A stretch of DNA of 64,000 nt. Origin: Armillaria gallica (Eukaryota; Basidiomycota; Agaricomycetes; Agaricales; Physalacriaceae). The position numbers and the translations under genes were made by a program. The notes under the pieces were generated by a model, which was not told the origin of the DNA, did no database searches, and saw nothing but the letters and a program-made list of their open reading frames with translations. The DNA lies in contig JBANDB010000004.1 of NCBI GenBank assembly GCA_037576215.1, forward strand, positions 4,092,001 to 4,156,000. Direction: 5' to 3'. This document shows, in pieces, positions 1-11,194 of the stretch; within the stretch, counting starts at the first letter, position 1; the number at the start of each line of letters is the position of its first letter.

Positions 1-196
1 AGGATACTTTGTTCATGCCAGCCAGGTGTCATTTCAAAACAAAGTAGTGTGCAGGAATTTTGACATGACATTATTGATAGTTATTGCAAGACAATGTAAT
101 CCTGTATAGTCATCAGTGCATGAGACAGGCTAATTCAACAAAGAAAGACATACTATTAAATAGTATGACCCCTTCCCTTCCCAAATGTTCCCCTGT

Positions 197-515
197 GTAG
201 TGTTGCTGAGCTGTCTCAGGCAGGATTTGGAATCGAGTAATGTAAATTGGTTTGCTCGGTAACTACCTCTGAGGCACTTGGGACCTAGGTACCTGTTTCT
301 GTGTGCATATTCCGTTACTTTATGTGTCTTTTATAACCATAACATACCTGACTTTCCGTAAAGTGTGGTGGGAGGTCTGCCGAGTGTGCCGTGAAGATGT
401 GATGTGACAGAAACATGTGACAAAAACGTGAAGCACATGTTTTCTGCTGCCAACAACGAAACAGTGACGCGTGACTGTGAGGCAGTCAACAGAGGCCAAA
501 CACACACCAACGTGT
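197..515 (+). repeat. Left terminal inverted repeat of the kinase-carrying element
   Basis: Matches the reverse complement of about 5600-5908 along its length with substitutions and small gaps. The clearest blocks are GAGCTGTCTCAGGCAGGATT near 208, the TACCT / CCTAGGTACC section near 265-293, TTACTTTAT near 314, AAGTGTGG near 360, and GTCAACAGAGG near 485. The inner edge reaches to within about 200 bp of the start codon of the DDE gene, so the promoter of that gene probably lies partly inside the repeat. Confidence 0.75.
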
Positions 516-714
516 CCTGTCAACTTTCAGACTCAAGTCTAATAACTTCTCTCCTCACTTACAGCCAGTCCAGTTTATTTCCGAGGATATTTTCTACCTA
601 TCTTCTGAGGCAACAGCCCTTGTCAAGTAATATTCAGCCTCATGTTGTCCCCTTTAAATGCAGCTGCCCCTTATGCTTTCAACATTCCAATCATTCCCTC
701 CTGCTGCTTTCCAC

Positions 715-2293
715 ATGGCAGACATTCCCTCAGATGATATCCTGCTGGCATTGCCAAACAATAATCCCACAGGAAAAAATCAATACAAGGAATGCCGTGA
801 GTTGTAGAAGCCTCAGCGATTCTGTTATTCTCTGACAAAGGCTTGAAGCTTCCAAGGATGACTCTTGTATCAAGGAAGCCCTCATCGAGTACCACTGGAG
901 GGGAATCACAGATCACAAAAAGATCTCTGAGCTACTTCTAGCTGATCACAGCATCAAGATCAGGTTTGTCAGGATGTGAACACTGAAGTACATTGATATC
1001 TATTTAACAACCATCTTTAGTGCCAGCTCTGTTGCACGCTATCGAGCTGACCTCAATCTTTATGTTTCTGGCAAAACGATGAAGACCTTGTTTGAAACTA
1101 CCAAGTGTCAGCTCATGTTAGACCAAATGTCTCAGGATACATCACGCCATATGGGCCCAAGAGCGCTGAGAGAGGCTATAGCTTTGGAGGAAGGCATACA
1201 TCTAACAAGGTGCAATCTTTTCCCTTTCCTTGCTTTTGATGTTTCTTACTCACAGGTGAAGGGACTACATCCATTCTGAAATGCTACTTCATGATCTTGA
1301 TGGTTTTGACATACGAGAGCCTACAGCCAAGAAAGTACCCTGCACAGCGTTATCTACTTCAGGTCTTCATTATGAATGGAGCGGTGATGGTCATAACAAG
1401 CTCTCAGCAATCAGATTTCTGATCTGGGGTGTTAAGGAGAAATGGTGCACCAAGTGGCTTGGGCTTTGGGTTGTCCCCAACAATAGGCTCAAGCAGACTA
1501 TTGCATACCTATACCTCAGTCTTATCGAAGAAGTTGGTGGTGCGTATCCTTCGAGCCAGACATATTCCTTCACTTTGTTGACCCCTTGTAGGAATGCCAA
1601 TTCAAATGACTACAGATTGCGACTCAGAGACCACTAGAGTCTTTGCTCTTGGAAATATGCTCCGGTATGTCCAGAGAAACCAGACTGGCAACTGTGCTAA
1701 AACTTTTCAGAGAGGTTTTTTCACCTGATCTGGATCCAAATGAACACCCTATTCACCAGTTTCTCAAGAGCGTTCACAATATCACTGTCGAGAAGGGATG
1801 GCTGCAGTTGCGAGTGAAGGGGGGTGATAACGTCAAGATATATTGGGAGGCTGGACAAGGCATTTATAATCCCTCGGATCCTCAACAATAGTGTGTGCAA
1901 CATGTCCTATACATAATTCTCTTCTTGATTTGATCCTTCAGCGAGCGGGTACAATGGCTGTGGTCGAAGTTGATTCAACATAAGCTTGATTGTTATTGCG
2001 ACAAGAACAACAACCACATGGTCCACTACAACAAGGAAAAGAAGCTGCCCTCTGGCATGGCACCCAATGTAGTGTATTCTCTTCATGCCCAGTATGGCAT
2101 TGAGAATTATCTACAACCTGTTGATAGGAACACCATCCGTGAACTCAAGGAGGCACTAGGTGGGGAGGATCTCATTAGATTCATTTCGGTGGAGTATGCC
2201 AGAAGGGCAGAGGACATTTTTGGCTCGCTAGGTGTTAAATTGACCTTTGATACTGTCTGGACGATCTTTCAAATGATGCAGCCCTTAGTGTAG
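715..2293 (+). CDS. DDE integrase-core transposase (basidiomycete integrase-like family), six or seven exons
   Basis: Likely transposase of the TIR element. Good exons by eye: 842-963, 1021-1209, 1262-1539, 1592-1664, 1711-1890 and 1942-2293 (stop), each joining in frame across a 46-57 bp GT-AG intron. A possible first exon is 715-796, starting ATGGCAGACATT and containing NNPTGKNQ, a motif typical of this family's N-terminus. Its join to 842 is one base out of frame, so either the border is wrong or there is an indel. Family marks in order: a helix-turn-helix-like stretch ending KISASSVARYRADL, the linker IREPTAKKV, catalytic D in WSGDGH, second D in TTDCDSETT, and catalytic E in VHNITVEKGW. 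The C-terminal region ends at TAG 2291-2293. No internal stops occur in the six solid exons, so the gene could still be functional. The recognition rests on similarity to 'integrase core domain' proteins common in mushroom genomes. Confidence 0.75.
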
Positions 2294-2441
2294 ATTGGAA
2301 ATGTATCAAAATTATTATATTGATGTTCAAACTACAATTTAAGGCGCTCTTTAGCTGTTCAAAGTATCTCAGCAGCTGGATCTAACATCAGACCTACACA
2401 GAACTTGTTGCAAATGTGCTCTTTTACAAAGTGTTCCATTT

Positions 2442-4672
2442 CTACAATGCCTTTGTCATTTGGCCCCGCATTTTTATGGATTCTAAGTGAGAGGTCTTAA
2501 GTTTGCATGGTAGAGTGGGCAAACTCGGAGGGATGTACATGTGTGCCTGTGGATTGAAGCGAATGAGAGACGATCCTGGTCCAACGATGCCTAGACTCCA
2601 GCATTAGTATATGTTTCATCTGCAGGAACCAAGCTTACCTTGAATGTCAGCAAACATAATCTCACCTTGAGAATCCTCAAAGATGTGATGAGCAAATGCA
2701 TCTGCAGCTTGCCCAACAGCATCCTCATTCTGACCTATTTGCGCACTCCCAGAAAATTTCTGCTGCTGATATAAACCCTTCATAGGTAACAGGGGAGCCA
2801 CAAGAAACATAGGCCAGATGAGGCCAGATTTGTCCTCCGCACATTTGTGTAAGTCTGATGACTCAACCTCTCCAATGAACATGTCAGTCACATTAAAGTG
2901 AATGGCTATCACATTTTAGCAAAACCATGTGATGGAAGTGGAAATTACATGACATACAAGGAACTGTACAATGCTCTGCAGTTGCACGACAATAAAATGA
3001 CTCAGAGAACCATCCTCCCATTTGTAAGAGGCGCAATTCTGCTAAGAGTTCTTTCTTGTTCTCATGGATGGTGGACATGTGGGTGCTGCACTGCAGGACA
3101 CAGACATCCTTGCCATGGTAATGACCCTGGTTTTTAAACAACAATGAGATCAAATAGAAGCCATAGCTGTTTAGACAAACCAAGAAAGCATACTTAGAGT
3201 ATCCCTTCCCAAGGAAACCCTTGGTCACGTCTGCAGATTCATGTGCATGATCTCGCCAACCACGACAAATTTCAATAGAGTCACTCTCTTCCACACCACT
3301 GTATTCATCAGTACCATCAGCCATATTGATTCTCCAAACTCCCTTTTTAAAACTGAACGTGTCGAAGTCCAATAGTACTGCTGTTGGATATGCAGATGTG
3401 ATGCTGTTCAAGTTCATGCTCTGATACTGACTTGTATATGCCTTGACCCTTCGGGTGGCCTGACCTAACAAACAAAGAAGATTATAACATGGGAACTGTA
3501 GATACGACGTGAACGATATACCTTTGGTCAGACTAACAGGAGCTCCCTTTCTTTAGGGACCTGCTCTTTTAGAAGCATATGTATGTGATCTGTACAACTG
3601 AATACAAAGTTAACATTGGAGACAGGTATAAAACCACAATGTTGTACATATGTCTTCATCTGCAAGCATATCGAGGGGCAGAACAGTAACTTTGAGATGT
3701 ATGAGCCACTCCTTCAAGTCTCAGTCTACAAGCATGCGGTTTGACTGGCAATGGCTGAAGAACACCTGCATAGAACCTGCTGCAAGAGCCTTGGTGATAT
3801 GAAGATGAACCGCATTGATACTGCTGCCGACACTGTACATGGGTCTGATTCATGAATAGCAGCATGATTAGCAGTGAGCCCATATAAAAAGATTAACAGT
3901 ACTTTGTACTGATCAAAATTGTACTCTCCCATGAAGTTTGATGCTTTTCCAATGCTGGAGGCTTCATAAGCCTCCTTGATGTGTTTTTGGATATCAGCCA
4001 GAGCTGTGCTCAAATTTTTGGAGTTTGGGTACACGAAATATAAAGAATTGAGACCAGCCTTAATGAATGGGCATTGATGCGAGCCGTAAGACACTGATGA
4101 AGATTTGCTCACCTTCTGTGCCTTTTTGCCTTCTTGAATCCACAAACAAACATACAAACATATTATCTTGTTTTTATGGCATGCAGAAGCTTGAGACTTC
4201 TGCAAGTTGGCAAAATTGGCCTTGGTGAGAGAATTGTTTGGTTTCCGGTTGGCCCCCAGTTTTTGATTCAGTCGGTGGAGCGATGCTGTCACTTCATAAG
4301 CTAATGTTTTTTCTGCCATGTCCTCTAAATACTTTGATAAGTGGGGTACAAGATATATGCCAAATCAGGACTCACTGAGTGAAAGTGTGGTAGTGCCAGG
4401 TGGCAGCATGTCTTCCTTGTCCTTGCATGCTCCACACATTGTGCCACACAAATATTGGTATGTGACACCACAGTTCTGGCATTGAGGAATGTCCTAGATG
4501 ATGTATAAGTCCATCTCAGCCAATTAGTTTCTCCGGTGTCTGCATGCATGCTAATTTTTTGAATCATTTCTGGTGGAGACCCCACAGGCAACTTTTGAAG
4601 TGCCTCACAAATTTTGCAGATCTTATCCTGCAGGGCAGGGAAGGATTCTGAACAGCCATCACAACAGGGCAT
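2442..4672 (-). CDS. Alpha-type protein kinase (MHCK/EF2K class) with N-terminal zinc-binding region
   Basis: The first exon starts at the ATG at 4672 and begins MPCCDGCSESFPALQDKICK. A following exon holds C-QN-C and C-GA-C pairs, suggesting zinc ribbons, and ends near a GTGAGT donor. The middle exons (about 4330-3650) contain SLTKANFANLQKSQ and the region to FMGEYNFDQYKVLL. The kinase part starts near 3470 (TRRVKAYTSQYQSMNLNS) and holds the glycine-rich FLGKGYSKYAF, ENKKELLAELRLLQMGGWF and SSDLHKCAEDKSGLIWPMF. The alpha-kinase hallmark AFAHHIFEDSQGEIMFADIQG-type segment lies near 2650. After a GTAAGC...CTAG intron, a last exon gives GIVGPGSSLIRFNPQAHM and stops at 2442-2444. Alpha-kinases phosphorylate Ser/Thr in helical substrates. 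Its place inside a transposon, convergent with the DDE gene, marks it as cargo. Some exon borders (4570-4500, 3890-3480) remain unclear, so inactivating changes there cannot be excluded. Confidence 0.75.
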
Positions 4673-5599
4673 CTCACTGAATCCACAGAAAAGACAGAGT
4701 AGTAAAAAAGATTTCAGCAGAGAGCATGAGGTTGAGTGGGATCATGGCATGAGAAAAAGCTTGTTGAAGAAACTGTAAAGACAAGAATCTCTGCTTTATT
4801 AAAGTTCAGAGTAGACATATATTACAGTCTAGAGGTGTTGTTCAATTTATTGAATACTCGATGATTAAGAAAGTCATGCACATTATGATATGACTTCTGG
4901 CACTTCCAGATATGTTACCTAAGCTACATAACATGCCCAACTTTGTGATGCGTGCTTTCTGAAACCAAAGGAAAGTCTGAATCAGATATGTACGCAATCA
5001 TCATACCCATTATAAGTGAAAGTTGAAACCCAGGCACAAATATAATAATAGAATGATGCCTTGGACTTGTGAAGAAAACGACACAGCTTAGCAATCGCAA
5101 ACATGGCTTGGCAACATCACTATCACCATTTCATTTACTATGTTTTAGTTTGGATCCACCAATAATACTTACTGTCAGATCCAGTGACAGATTCATCAGG
5201 ATTGCAGACTCAGAACACATTGTCATTTTGACATTGAGAGGGAAAATCAGAAATAACAAGTGAAGTGATACCAAGATCTGTCTTGGTACTATAGGACAGG
5301 AATTGCATAGTGCCTAGCCATCACCAGAGCCAGAGGTGTATCCAAACAGGTCTGTGGCACTGGCACATCATTGTCAGATGCAGAAGGGAAGATATTCTGA
5401 GATATAGGGCCATAGACAGAGATTAGACAGGAGCTGAGGAGGCAGTAGAATGGTCAAGCAAGGAAGAGAATGGAACTAAAGTGAGCCAATAGCAATGACA
5501 TTAGAAAGTGTTATAGTGGTAGCCATGAGAGGAGCAGCTGTTCTGAATTCCTGAAGTGATGAGAGGTCATCAAACTTGATGTACTGGTACCTAGCCGGT
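4673..5599. other. Gene-poor interior of the TIR element
   Basis: This 0.9 kb separates the kinase start from the right inverted repeat and probably includes the kinase promoter. The minus strand around 5390-5290 has a short open stretch reading VPVPQTCLDTPLALVMARH, which could be an upstream exon of the kinase or chance. I see no other supportable gene. Confidence 0.4.
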
Positions 5600-5908
5600 G
5601 AGTGTTTGACCTCTGTTGACTATCTCACTGTCGTGCATCGTTGGTTTGCTGGCAAGAAGCTAATCTCCCCACATTCTTGTCACGTGTTTTCATGGCATGT
5701 CACAGCTCGGCATTTCCCTTGACCACCCACACTTCAGACTCATATGTTACATATTTTGCATATTTTATGACTATAAGGTATATAAAGTAATGGAATATAC
5801 ATGCAGAAAATGGTACCTAGGTTCTGAGAGCCTCCGAGGTAGCTACAGAGCAAACCGATCTATATTACTCAATTCCAAATCCTGCCTGAGACAGCTTAGC
5901 AACAGTAC
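5600..5908 (-). repeat. Right terminal inverted repeat of the kinase-carrying element
   Basis: Reverse-complement partner of 197-515. Its outer edge is GCTTAGCAACAGTAC at about 5894-5908. The inner part includes CTCTGTTGACTAT near 5610, matching the inner edge of the left repeat. Confidence 0.75.
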
Positions 5909-7020
5909 CCATGTTCCATACATGTGCCAATATTGTTGTTGTTGAGCCCCTTGCTTAGCTTGCTGGCGGTGCATACAGCCTCATGACCTTGGATGGTGTC
6001 AGATCATTGACATTTTGATGTCCTTGGCATAGTTTAGGGATCCAGGTGATGTGGTTCATCGCAATTGAACCCAATGTCTGTGGTGGTGAGGATGGAGGCA
6101 GTGTGGGGGGTGAGCCTTGGCTCCCTGAGTCAAGCAGTGATGGAGACAGCTACTTGGACAACATGCTTGGCCACTGGTTCTATTGTGAAACTCAAGAAGT
6201 TGCCTCGCAGTCTTATTCAGAATGGATCAGGTCATTGAATATGCTTGACACAATTCCTGTGGGATCTAGTGTATAGGGTAACTGTATACAAGGAATCTGA
6301 TGTCAGAACTCACTGGAGATATGAAAGTGAGTTTACTTTCTTCCATAAATGAAGCCATACTTATTATAATCTTTTACTCTAGTATTTCAGAAATCATGGT
6401 TTGTTGGCTCTTGAAGATGTACAAGTCATTTCTTCAGTCCTTGATAAATTATACATGTTCAATCCCACATTATATTCATTTCCTAAGCAAAATCCTCACC
6501 CCAGTCACATTTCTCCACCACCAATGGCCTTGCACCTTCTCCCACAGTTCTAGAACACACCTATTCAAGAAGGGAGGCCAGTATTTAAAAATTCAATGTA
6601 CCTCTGCTAAAAATAGCACCATCTTGAGGGTGTGAAACACCAGTCTTGGAGACCTCAAAATTTAGGTTTACAAGTGATGAAATCAGCTCACAGATGCTGG
6701 TAATGCAGGGGTTGGAAATACTTGGACACTGATTATGGAAAATATTATGGGAAATCTCAGTTCAGTCACAAGAAGAAACAGTTGACAATGCCATCTAAAA
6801 CGGCTCGGTCTTTCTTTGAGTTTTCTGTCTAATTTGCAACAGAATGAATGACACCATGAGCAACAAGTCATTCTGACAGGAAAAAGAACTCACTATTTCT
6901 CAGAGCGGACTTATGACACACTGCTGAATGAAACATCTCATATCCCTATGTAGAGAAAAGGCCTGGTAAACAGCAGATTGGATATCACATCAAAATGGAA
7001 TAACTTACGTTGCATTCATT
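5909..7020. other. Unassigned spacer between two DNA elements
   Basis: Open frames here (for instance 6046-6276 +, 76 aa) are short and resemble no family I know. No RNA gene, LTR or inverted repeat is visible. The stretch is bounded by the TIR element on the left and by the TA target site of the mariner element at 7021-7022 on the right. Confidence 0.4.
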
Positions 7021-7022
7021 TA

Positions 7023-7143
7023 CACTGACCGACAAAAATAAAGAAACACATGGTTTTTTTGATTGCAGTTGCAATAGCTTGTGAATGCCGTGATATTTTT
7101 TCAGACTTCCAGTGAGAAAAATATAGCTTGATACCTGTAGTTT
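7023..7143 (+). repeat. Left terminal inverted repeat of the Tc1/mariner element
   Basis: Starts CACTGACCGACAAAAATAAA and ends ATACCTGTAGTTT. It pairs with 8483-8603. Mismatches are few, for example ACATGG against ACGTGG near position 7049, a possible CpG change. Confidence 0.9.
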
Positions 7144-7303
7144 AATATTGTAAAAATAATGAGACTAAAATATCAATCAGTGAACAAAGTAAGAGGATAG
7201 TGAAACCACATACCAATTTTGGTGATGTAATGGCATCACATCAATGTCGGAATCAACTCAAATCTGAACCACCACCAGGGCCATTTGCACTGAAATTCCT
7301 ATC

Positions 7304-8332
7304 ATGCATACACCTCCCTCTCGCAAACAAAATGTACCTATTACTCCTACAAAAGCAGCCTGTATTTGCACTCTCCTTCAAGATGGCCACACCTGCACCG
7401 AAATCAGCCATGTCATTGGATGTTCATGCTCTACCATCTGTAAAACTGGCCACAAATACAAAGGAAAGGAGAACTACTATGCTCGCATCGAAGGGAGAGG
7501 TTGCCCACACAAAATGGATGATGCAGATGTCAAATTTGCTGTGCGAAAAATCTGTAGTCATGACTGCAGGACAGCAGTTGACATTCAACGGCAATATTTT
7601 GACTATCTTTCGGAGCGCACTGTGCAGCGCAGGCTTGCAGATGAGGGTCTGAAAGGTTACAAGAGGTGGAGGGTGCCATTGCTTATGAAGGCTCATGTTA
7701 GAAAGCAACGGGCATGGGCAGAGGCACATGCAGAATGGGGAGCAGAAAAATGGGATACCGTGCTCTACTCAGATGAGTCCAAATTCAACTTCTTTGGGTC
7801 AGATGAAGTGCAGTGGTGTCATAGGGGTCTTGGTGAGGCACTAGATGTGCATAATGTGCTGCCCTGGTTGAAGCATGGGGGTGGGGGGGTGATGGTCTGG
7901 GGATGCATGACGTGTTTGGGCTTTGGAAGGCTGATTTTGGTGGAAGGCACCATGAATGCTGTCCAGTACTGCCAGATACTTAATGAAGGACTTCTTGGTA
8001 CTCTCCAGGACTATGATCTCTCAGTCAACAATGTCCTTTTTCAGCAGGACAATGACCCCAAGCACACGGCTCAGCTTACAAAAAAGTGGCTCACTGACAA
8101 AAACATCTCTGTAATGGACTGGCCACCAAATAGCCCTGACCAAAGCATCATAGAGAATGCTTGGGCTACTCTCGATCATCTTCTGAACAGCAGACCACGT
8201 CGCCCAACAATGACTGCCGCATTATTTGCCGTTCTGCAGGAGGAGTGGGCTGCCCTTGGAAAAGAGTATTGTGATGTGTTATATGGTAGTATCCCCATCA
8301 CGGGTGAGGTCCTTGATATTGGCAAAGGGTAG
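7304..8332 (+). CDS. Tc1/mariner-family transposase, DD34E, 342 aa
   Basis: Cuts and re-inserts the flanking element at TA sites. The protein has an N-terminal helix-turn-helix region for binding the inverted repeats (about residues 15-115, with LSERTVQRRLADEGLKG). The catalytic triad is D157 (LYSDESKFNF), D249 (FQQDNDPKHT) and E284 (WPPNSPDQSIIENAW). Exactly 34 residues separate the second D from E, the Tc1 spacing. A glycine-rich loop KHGGGGVMVWG sits at about 190-200. Length is normal for the family (about 340 aa). The first ATG of the open frame is used; the frame has no stop or frameshift, and it is intronless, unlike the DDE gene upstream. Confidence 0.92.
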   Translation: MHTPPSRKQNVPITPTKAACICTLLQDGHTCTEISHVIGCSCSTICKTGHKYKGKENYYARIEGRGCPHKMDDADVKFAVRKICSHDCRTAVDIQRQYFDYLSERTVQRRLADEGLKGYKRWRVPLLMKAHVRKQRAWAEAHAEWGAEKWDTVLYSDESKFNFFGSDEVQWCHRGLGEALDVHNVLPWLKHGGGGVMVWGCMTCLGFGRLILVEGTMNAVQYCQILNEGLLGTLQDYDLSVNNVLFQQDNDPKHTAQLTKKWLTDKNISVMDWPPNSPDQSIIENAWATLDHLLNSRPRRPTMTAALFAVLQEEWAALGKEYCDVLYGSIPITGEVLDIGKG

Positions 8333-8482
8333 GCATACTAGGTATTAGGTTGTTGGACTTTTCGTCAGATCAATTTTCTTGTTTTCTCATTTTACTTACA
8401 CTACTAAAAATGACACTCTCAGCTAACATATTTATATCTCACCATTTGCTTCACATATATATCTCATTCTTTTTCTAACAAG

Positions 8483-8603
8483 AAACTACAGATACCAAGC
8501 TATATTTCTCTCACCGGAAGTCTGAAAAAATATCACGGCGTTCACAAGCTATTGCAACTGCAATCAAAAAAACCACGTGTTTCTTTATTTTTGTCGGTCA
8601 GTG
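8483..8603 (-). repeat. Right terminal inverted repeat of the Tc1/mariner element
   Basis: Reverse complement of 7023-7143 with few differences, ending TTTTTGTCGGTCAGTG just before the TA at 8604-8605. Confidence 0.9.
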
Positions 8604-8605
8604 TA

Positions 8606-10430
8606 GAATTGCTTATGATGCCGCACCTGGGTCACCTAACACCACCTTGCCTTCGATGTTCTTTGCATTTCTGCAGCAGTGTAGGAGCCTCCACCCAACA
8701 TAACTCTCCTTAGTGTAGCCTTTGTTCTGCTACTATCATTATACTATATCAGTTCACATGCAAGACATCAGCTTACCAGTCTTATGCAGTGCCTGCACAT
8801 TGCAAGTCCTTGACTTGTCTGCTTATGTTGGCTCATTCATTGAGTTCTCTGATGAAAGGATTTTTACCATCTATTCATGCATCGACCATTGAGGATATTC
8901 CTGGTGGCTGCTTGACTTATCTCCAGCTTCACAATTGTTACTAGCACATTGTATGAGCTAGTGTGTTACACGAGCCTCACTGATTCGAGCAGAATTTGTT
9001 TCAAGGTAGACATAGATATTCAAGCAGAGATAGAATTTTAAATCTGAGAGAGGCTTGGTCCCTCGGACTGTACTTGTCTACAAAGTGATGATATGCAGAT
9101 TGCCATGCATGCCTAGTTTGCAATGTCTCAGCCTATGAGCTGTCCATTGGCAAGAGGGATGTCATACCTGTCTTGAAGCGAGATGGGTCGAAGAGAGCCA
9201 AAGTCACAATTATCATTCCCATGATATGGTCCCTCATCTGATACCATCGTCGAGACCTGACCTTGCTCACTATGGCCTTCACTCACACCCAGCTCCAACA
9301 TCCATTGACTGCTGCCTGCCCACCCTCATTACTAACTCTTCATTTCCTGATTGATGTTCACCGACCCTCAATATGTCCATTTCGCAATCACCTGAAAGAC
9401 ACCAATGTAATGCTGTTCCATCTGTACCTCAGGAAACAGGACTGCACTTCAAGCTTAAAGGATCACATCAGTGGCAAGGTGTTCCAGATCTTCATTCCCA
9501 TGTGATGCACATGTTGACACTGGTAGTAGAGACCCCAGGTCTGCCAGCATCAATACTGTGACCAGCCAGACTGCTGGCGGTCTGATCTCCTGCACAGCTA
9601 TTGATGTGGCTGTGCAGCATAGTTTTCTTTTCCCTCCACCATCTTGTCACCATTGCTGTCTTATTTCTTGTTTGCATTGCCCTCAATAACCAGGAAAAGG
9701 TATGTTTAATTCGTATCAATTGCTGATACATGTCTTTTAGAAGTTTTTTAAGCATCTGGTGGCCCCAAGAGCCCCAGATAGCATGCATCTTTGCCCCTAC
9801 CCACAGATGAGGCTGCATTATGTGCTTCCCCCATGATGACCATGATGATGCCCCTACCATCAAAGACGACAATGACGCACACTGATAACGCATGCCGATG
9901 CCCCGTCGCTATCCCAAATGCACCCCAATCCCCAACTTGACCGACCGATCCTGTCCCACATCAACATCTGTGCCAATTGGACCTGTGTATGGTTATCATA
10001 GCCCTTCAAGACTTTGAATCCATCCAGGGAATGGATATTGATGACTATCTGCAGCGAGGGGAGCAGAACAGGCTACCACAACTGCAACAGTGAGTAGAAC
10101 AGCAGCAACGATGATGGGCAGGGCAGAGAAGCTTCGAACATGAAGAGGGCCATGGAAGTTGTACTTGGATTTTGTGTGATATTGAGTTATGCCTTGGGAA
10201 GGATTCTTGTTGATTGTATGCCCTTTTTCTCCTCTCGTCTTCATTCATTCATTCCAACACATTGTCCTTAGAGTTAGTGCGAGTCTTTGGAGGCATGCTC
10301 TGATCAACTGTGATATCCATGTATGCTGGACCACTAATGGTCACCATACTAGGACCGTTATCCTGTCAAGCGACATGGAGAACAAAACTCAGTATCTGTC
10401 TCTGAAAAACAGAACTGAGACTCATCCTTC
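8606..10430. other. Degenerate unassigned sequence
   Basis: Several short open frames occur on both strands (longest 9492-9893 on -, 133 aa), but none carries a motif I recognise and they overlap in antisense. It may include the decayed 5' part or neighbourhood of the synthase pseudogene that follows. No LTR or terminal repeat is seen. Confidence 0.35.
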
Positions 10431-10770
10431 TGGCAGAATCTTGATTACAATGTCTCTGGAGGCAATTTGAACCACTGCATGTCTGTTGTTGGCATCACTG
10501 AGATAATCAAGGGGTTGACAGACGATGAGTACCGAAAGGCTGCTGTGCTTGGCTGGGACATTGAACTTGTGCATTCAACCTTCCGTCTCTTCCCTTCCTT
10601 CCATTCCCACACTTTGACTTGCAGCTCCAAGCCTTCTTCCTTGTCTCAGATGACATGATGGACTCATTGATTACGTGCCAAGGTCAACCCTGCTCACTGC
10701 TCTGGAAGATCAGGTTGATTTCAGTAAATTCTCTCTGAAAAAGTGCATACTTCCTTCTGCTGACATTGTG
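10431..10770 (+). pseudogene. Farnesyl diphosphate synthase pseudogene (internal deletion, intron kept)
   Basis: Translated pieces match conserved parts of farnesyl pyrophosphate synthase, the enzyme joining IPP and DMAPP/GPP in the isoprenoid pathway. WQNLDYNVSGGNLNHCMSVV corresponds to the N-terminal substrate region and LTDDEYRKAAVLGWDIEL to the next helix. After a 57-bp intron (GTGCAT...TTGCAG) comes LQAFFLVSDDMMDS, the first aspartate-rich motif. The conserved RRGQPC reads CQGQPC. The sequence then jumps directly to TALEDQVDFSKFSLKK, which lies about 50 residues further on in the real enzyme, so a deletion joins the two and shifts frame. A kept intron means a duplicated, not retro-copied, gene. 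Arg to His/Cys changes fit CpG decay. Confidence 0.75.
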
Positions 10771-11194
10771 CCATTATATGAAGACATTCACTGAGGTGTT
10801 GAAGGGGTTTTGTTGGATGAGGGTAGTACTGGTCAGTGAAGGTTGAACAAAGGGACCGGTGCAAGAAGGGTAGGAGGATGCAAGTGGGATGGCAGCTCAG
10901 GCTTTTGGGTGCCCGGTACATTCAAGATAGTTCGCAAGCCAAGCATCTAGGAGGATCCCTTTGGGACTATCATGCCCTTGCCTCAATGTATCCTATATAG
11001 TCTAAGTACAAACTGTATCATATCTACTTCAATTGAGCTGTCTTATAACCAAAACTCATGGTACACTCATACCCGTACCTGCCGCACCTGGGTGGAGCAG
11101 CACTCAGGTACGGGTAGGGATGGTGGATATTGCTTCAGCGAGGTGAGTCCTGCCCAAACGGATACAGATGTACTCAGATAAGTAATCGTGCGAC
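10771..11194. other. Unassigned junction sequence
   Basis: Lies between the synthase pseudogene and the abrupt start of the truncated gypsy copy near 11195. A short imperfect inverted repeat (CCCGTACCTGCCGCACCTG against CAGGTACGGG) lies at about 11071-11120. No gene is recognised. Confidence 0.35.

Larger units (their letters stand above)
197..5908. mobile_element. DNA element with ~310-bp terminal inverted repeats, carrying a DDE gene and an alpha-kinase
   Basis: The sequence at about 197-515 reappears as its reverse complement at about 5600-5908. Shared landmarks are TGTTGCT(g/a)AGCTGTCTCAGG at the outer edge, CAGGATTTGGAAT, an inner CCTAGGTACC block, and GTCAACAGAGG at the inner edge. Between the repeats lie two convergent multi-exon genes, an integrase-like DDE transposase on + (715-2293) and an alpha-type kinase on - (4672-2442), with about 150 bp between their ends. 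Inverted ends plus an internal DDE gene imply a cut-and-paste DNA transposon, with the kinase as cargo. The exact outermost base and the target duplication are not resolved, because similarity fades outside position 197 and 5908. The two repeats differ at many positions, so the element is not very recent. Confidence 0.75.
7023..8603 (+). mobile_element. Tc1/mariner element, probably complete
   Basis: The element begins CACTGACCGACAAAAATAAA and ends with the reverse complement of that sequence, with TA at both outer edges (7021-7022 and 8604-8605) as the expected target duplication. The inverted repeats extend about 121 bp inwards (7023-7143 and 8483-8603) with a few mismatches. One uninterrupted transposase reading frame lies inside. 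This combination of long matching ends, a TA duplication and an open gene is what an autonomous or recently active Tc1-like element looks like. Confidence 0.92.

Noticed and set aside
9492..9893. 133-aa open frame on the minus strand
   Set aside because: No known motif, overlaps open frames on the other strand, and lies in CpG-depleted decayed sequence. Probably chance.
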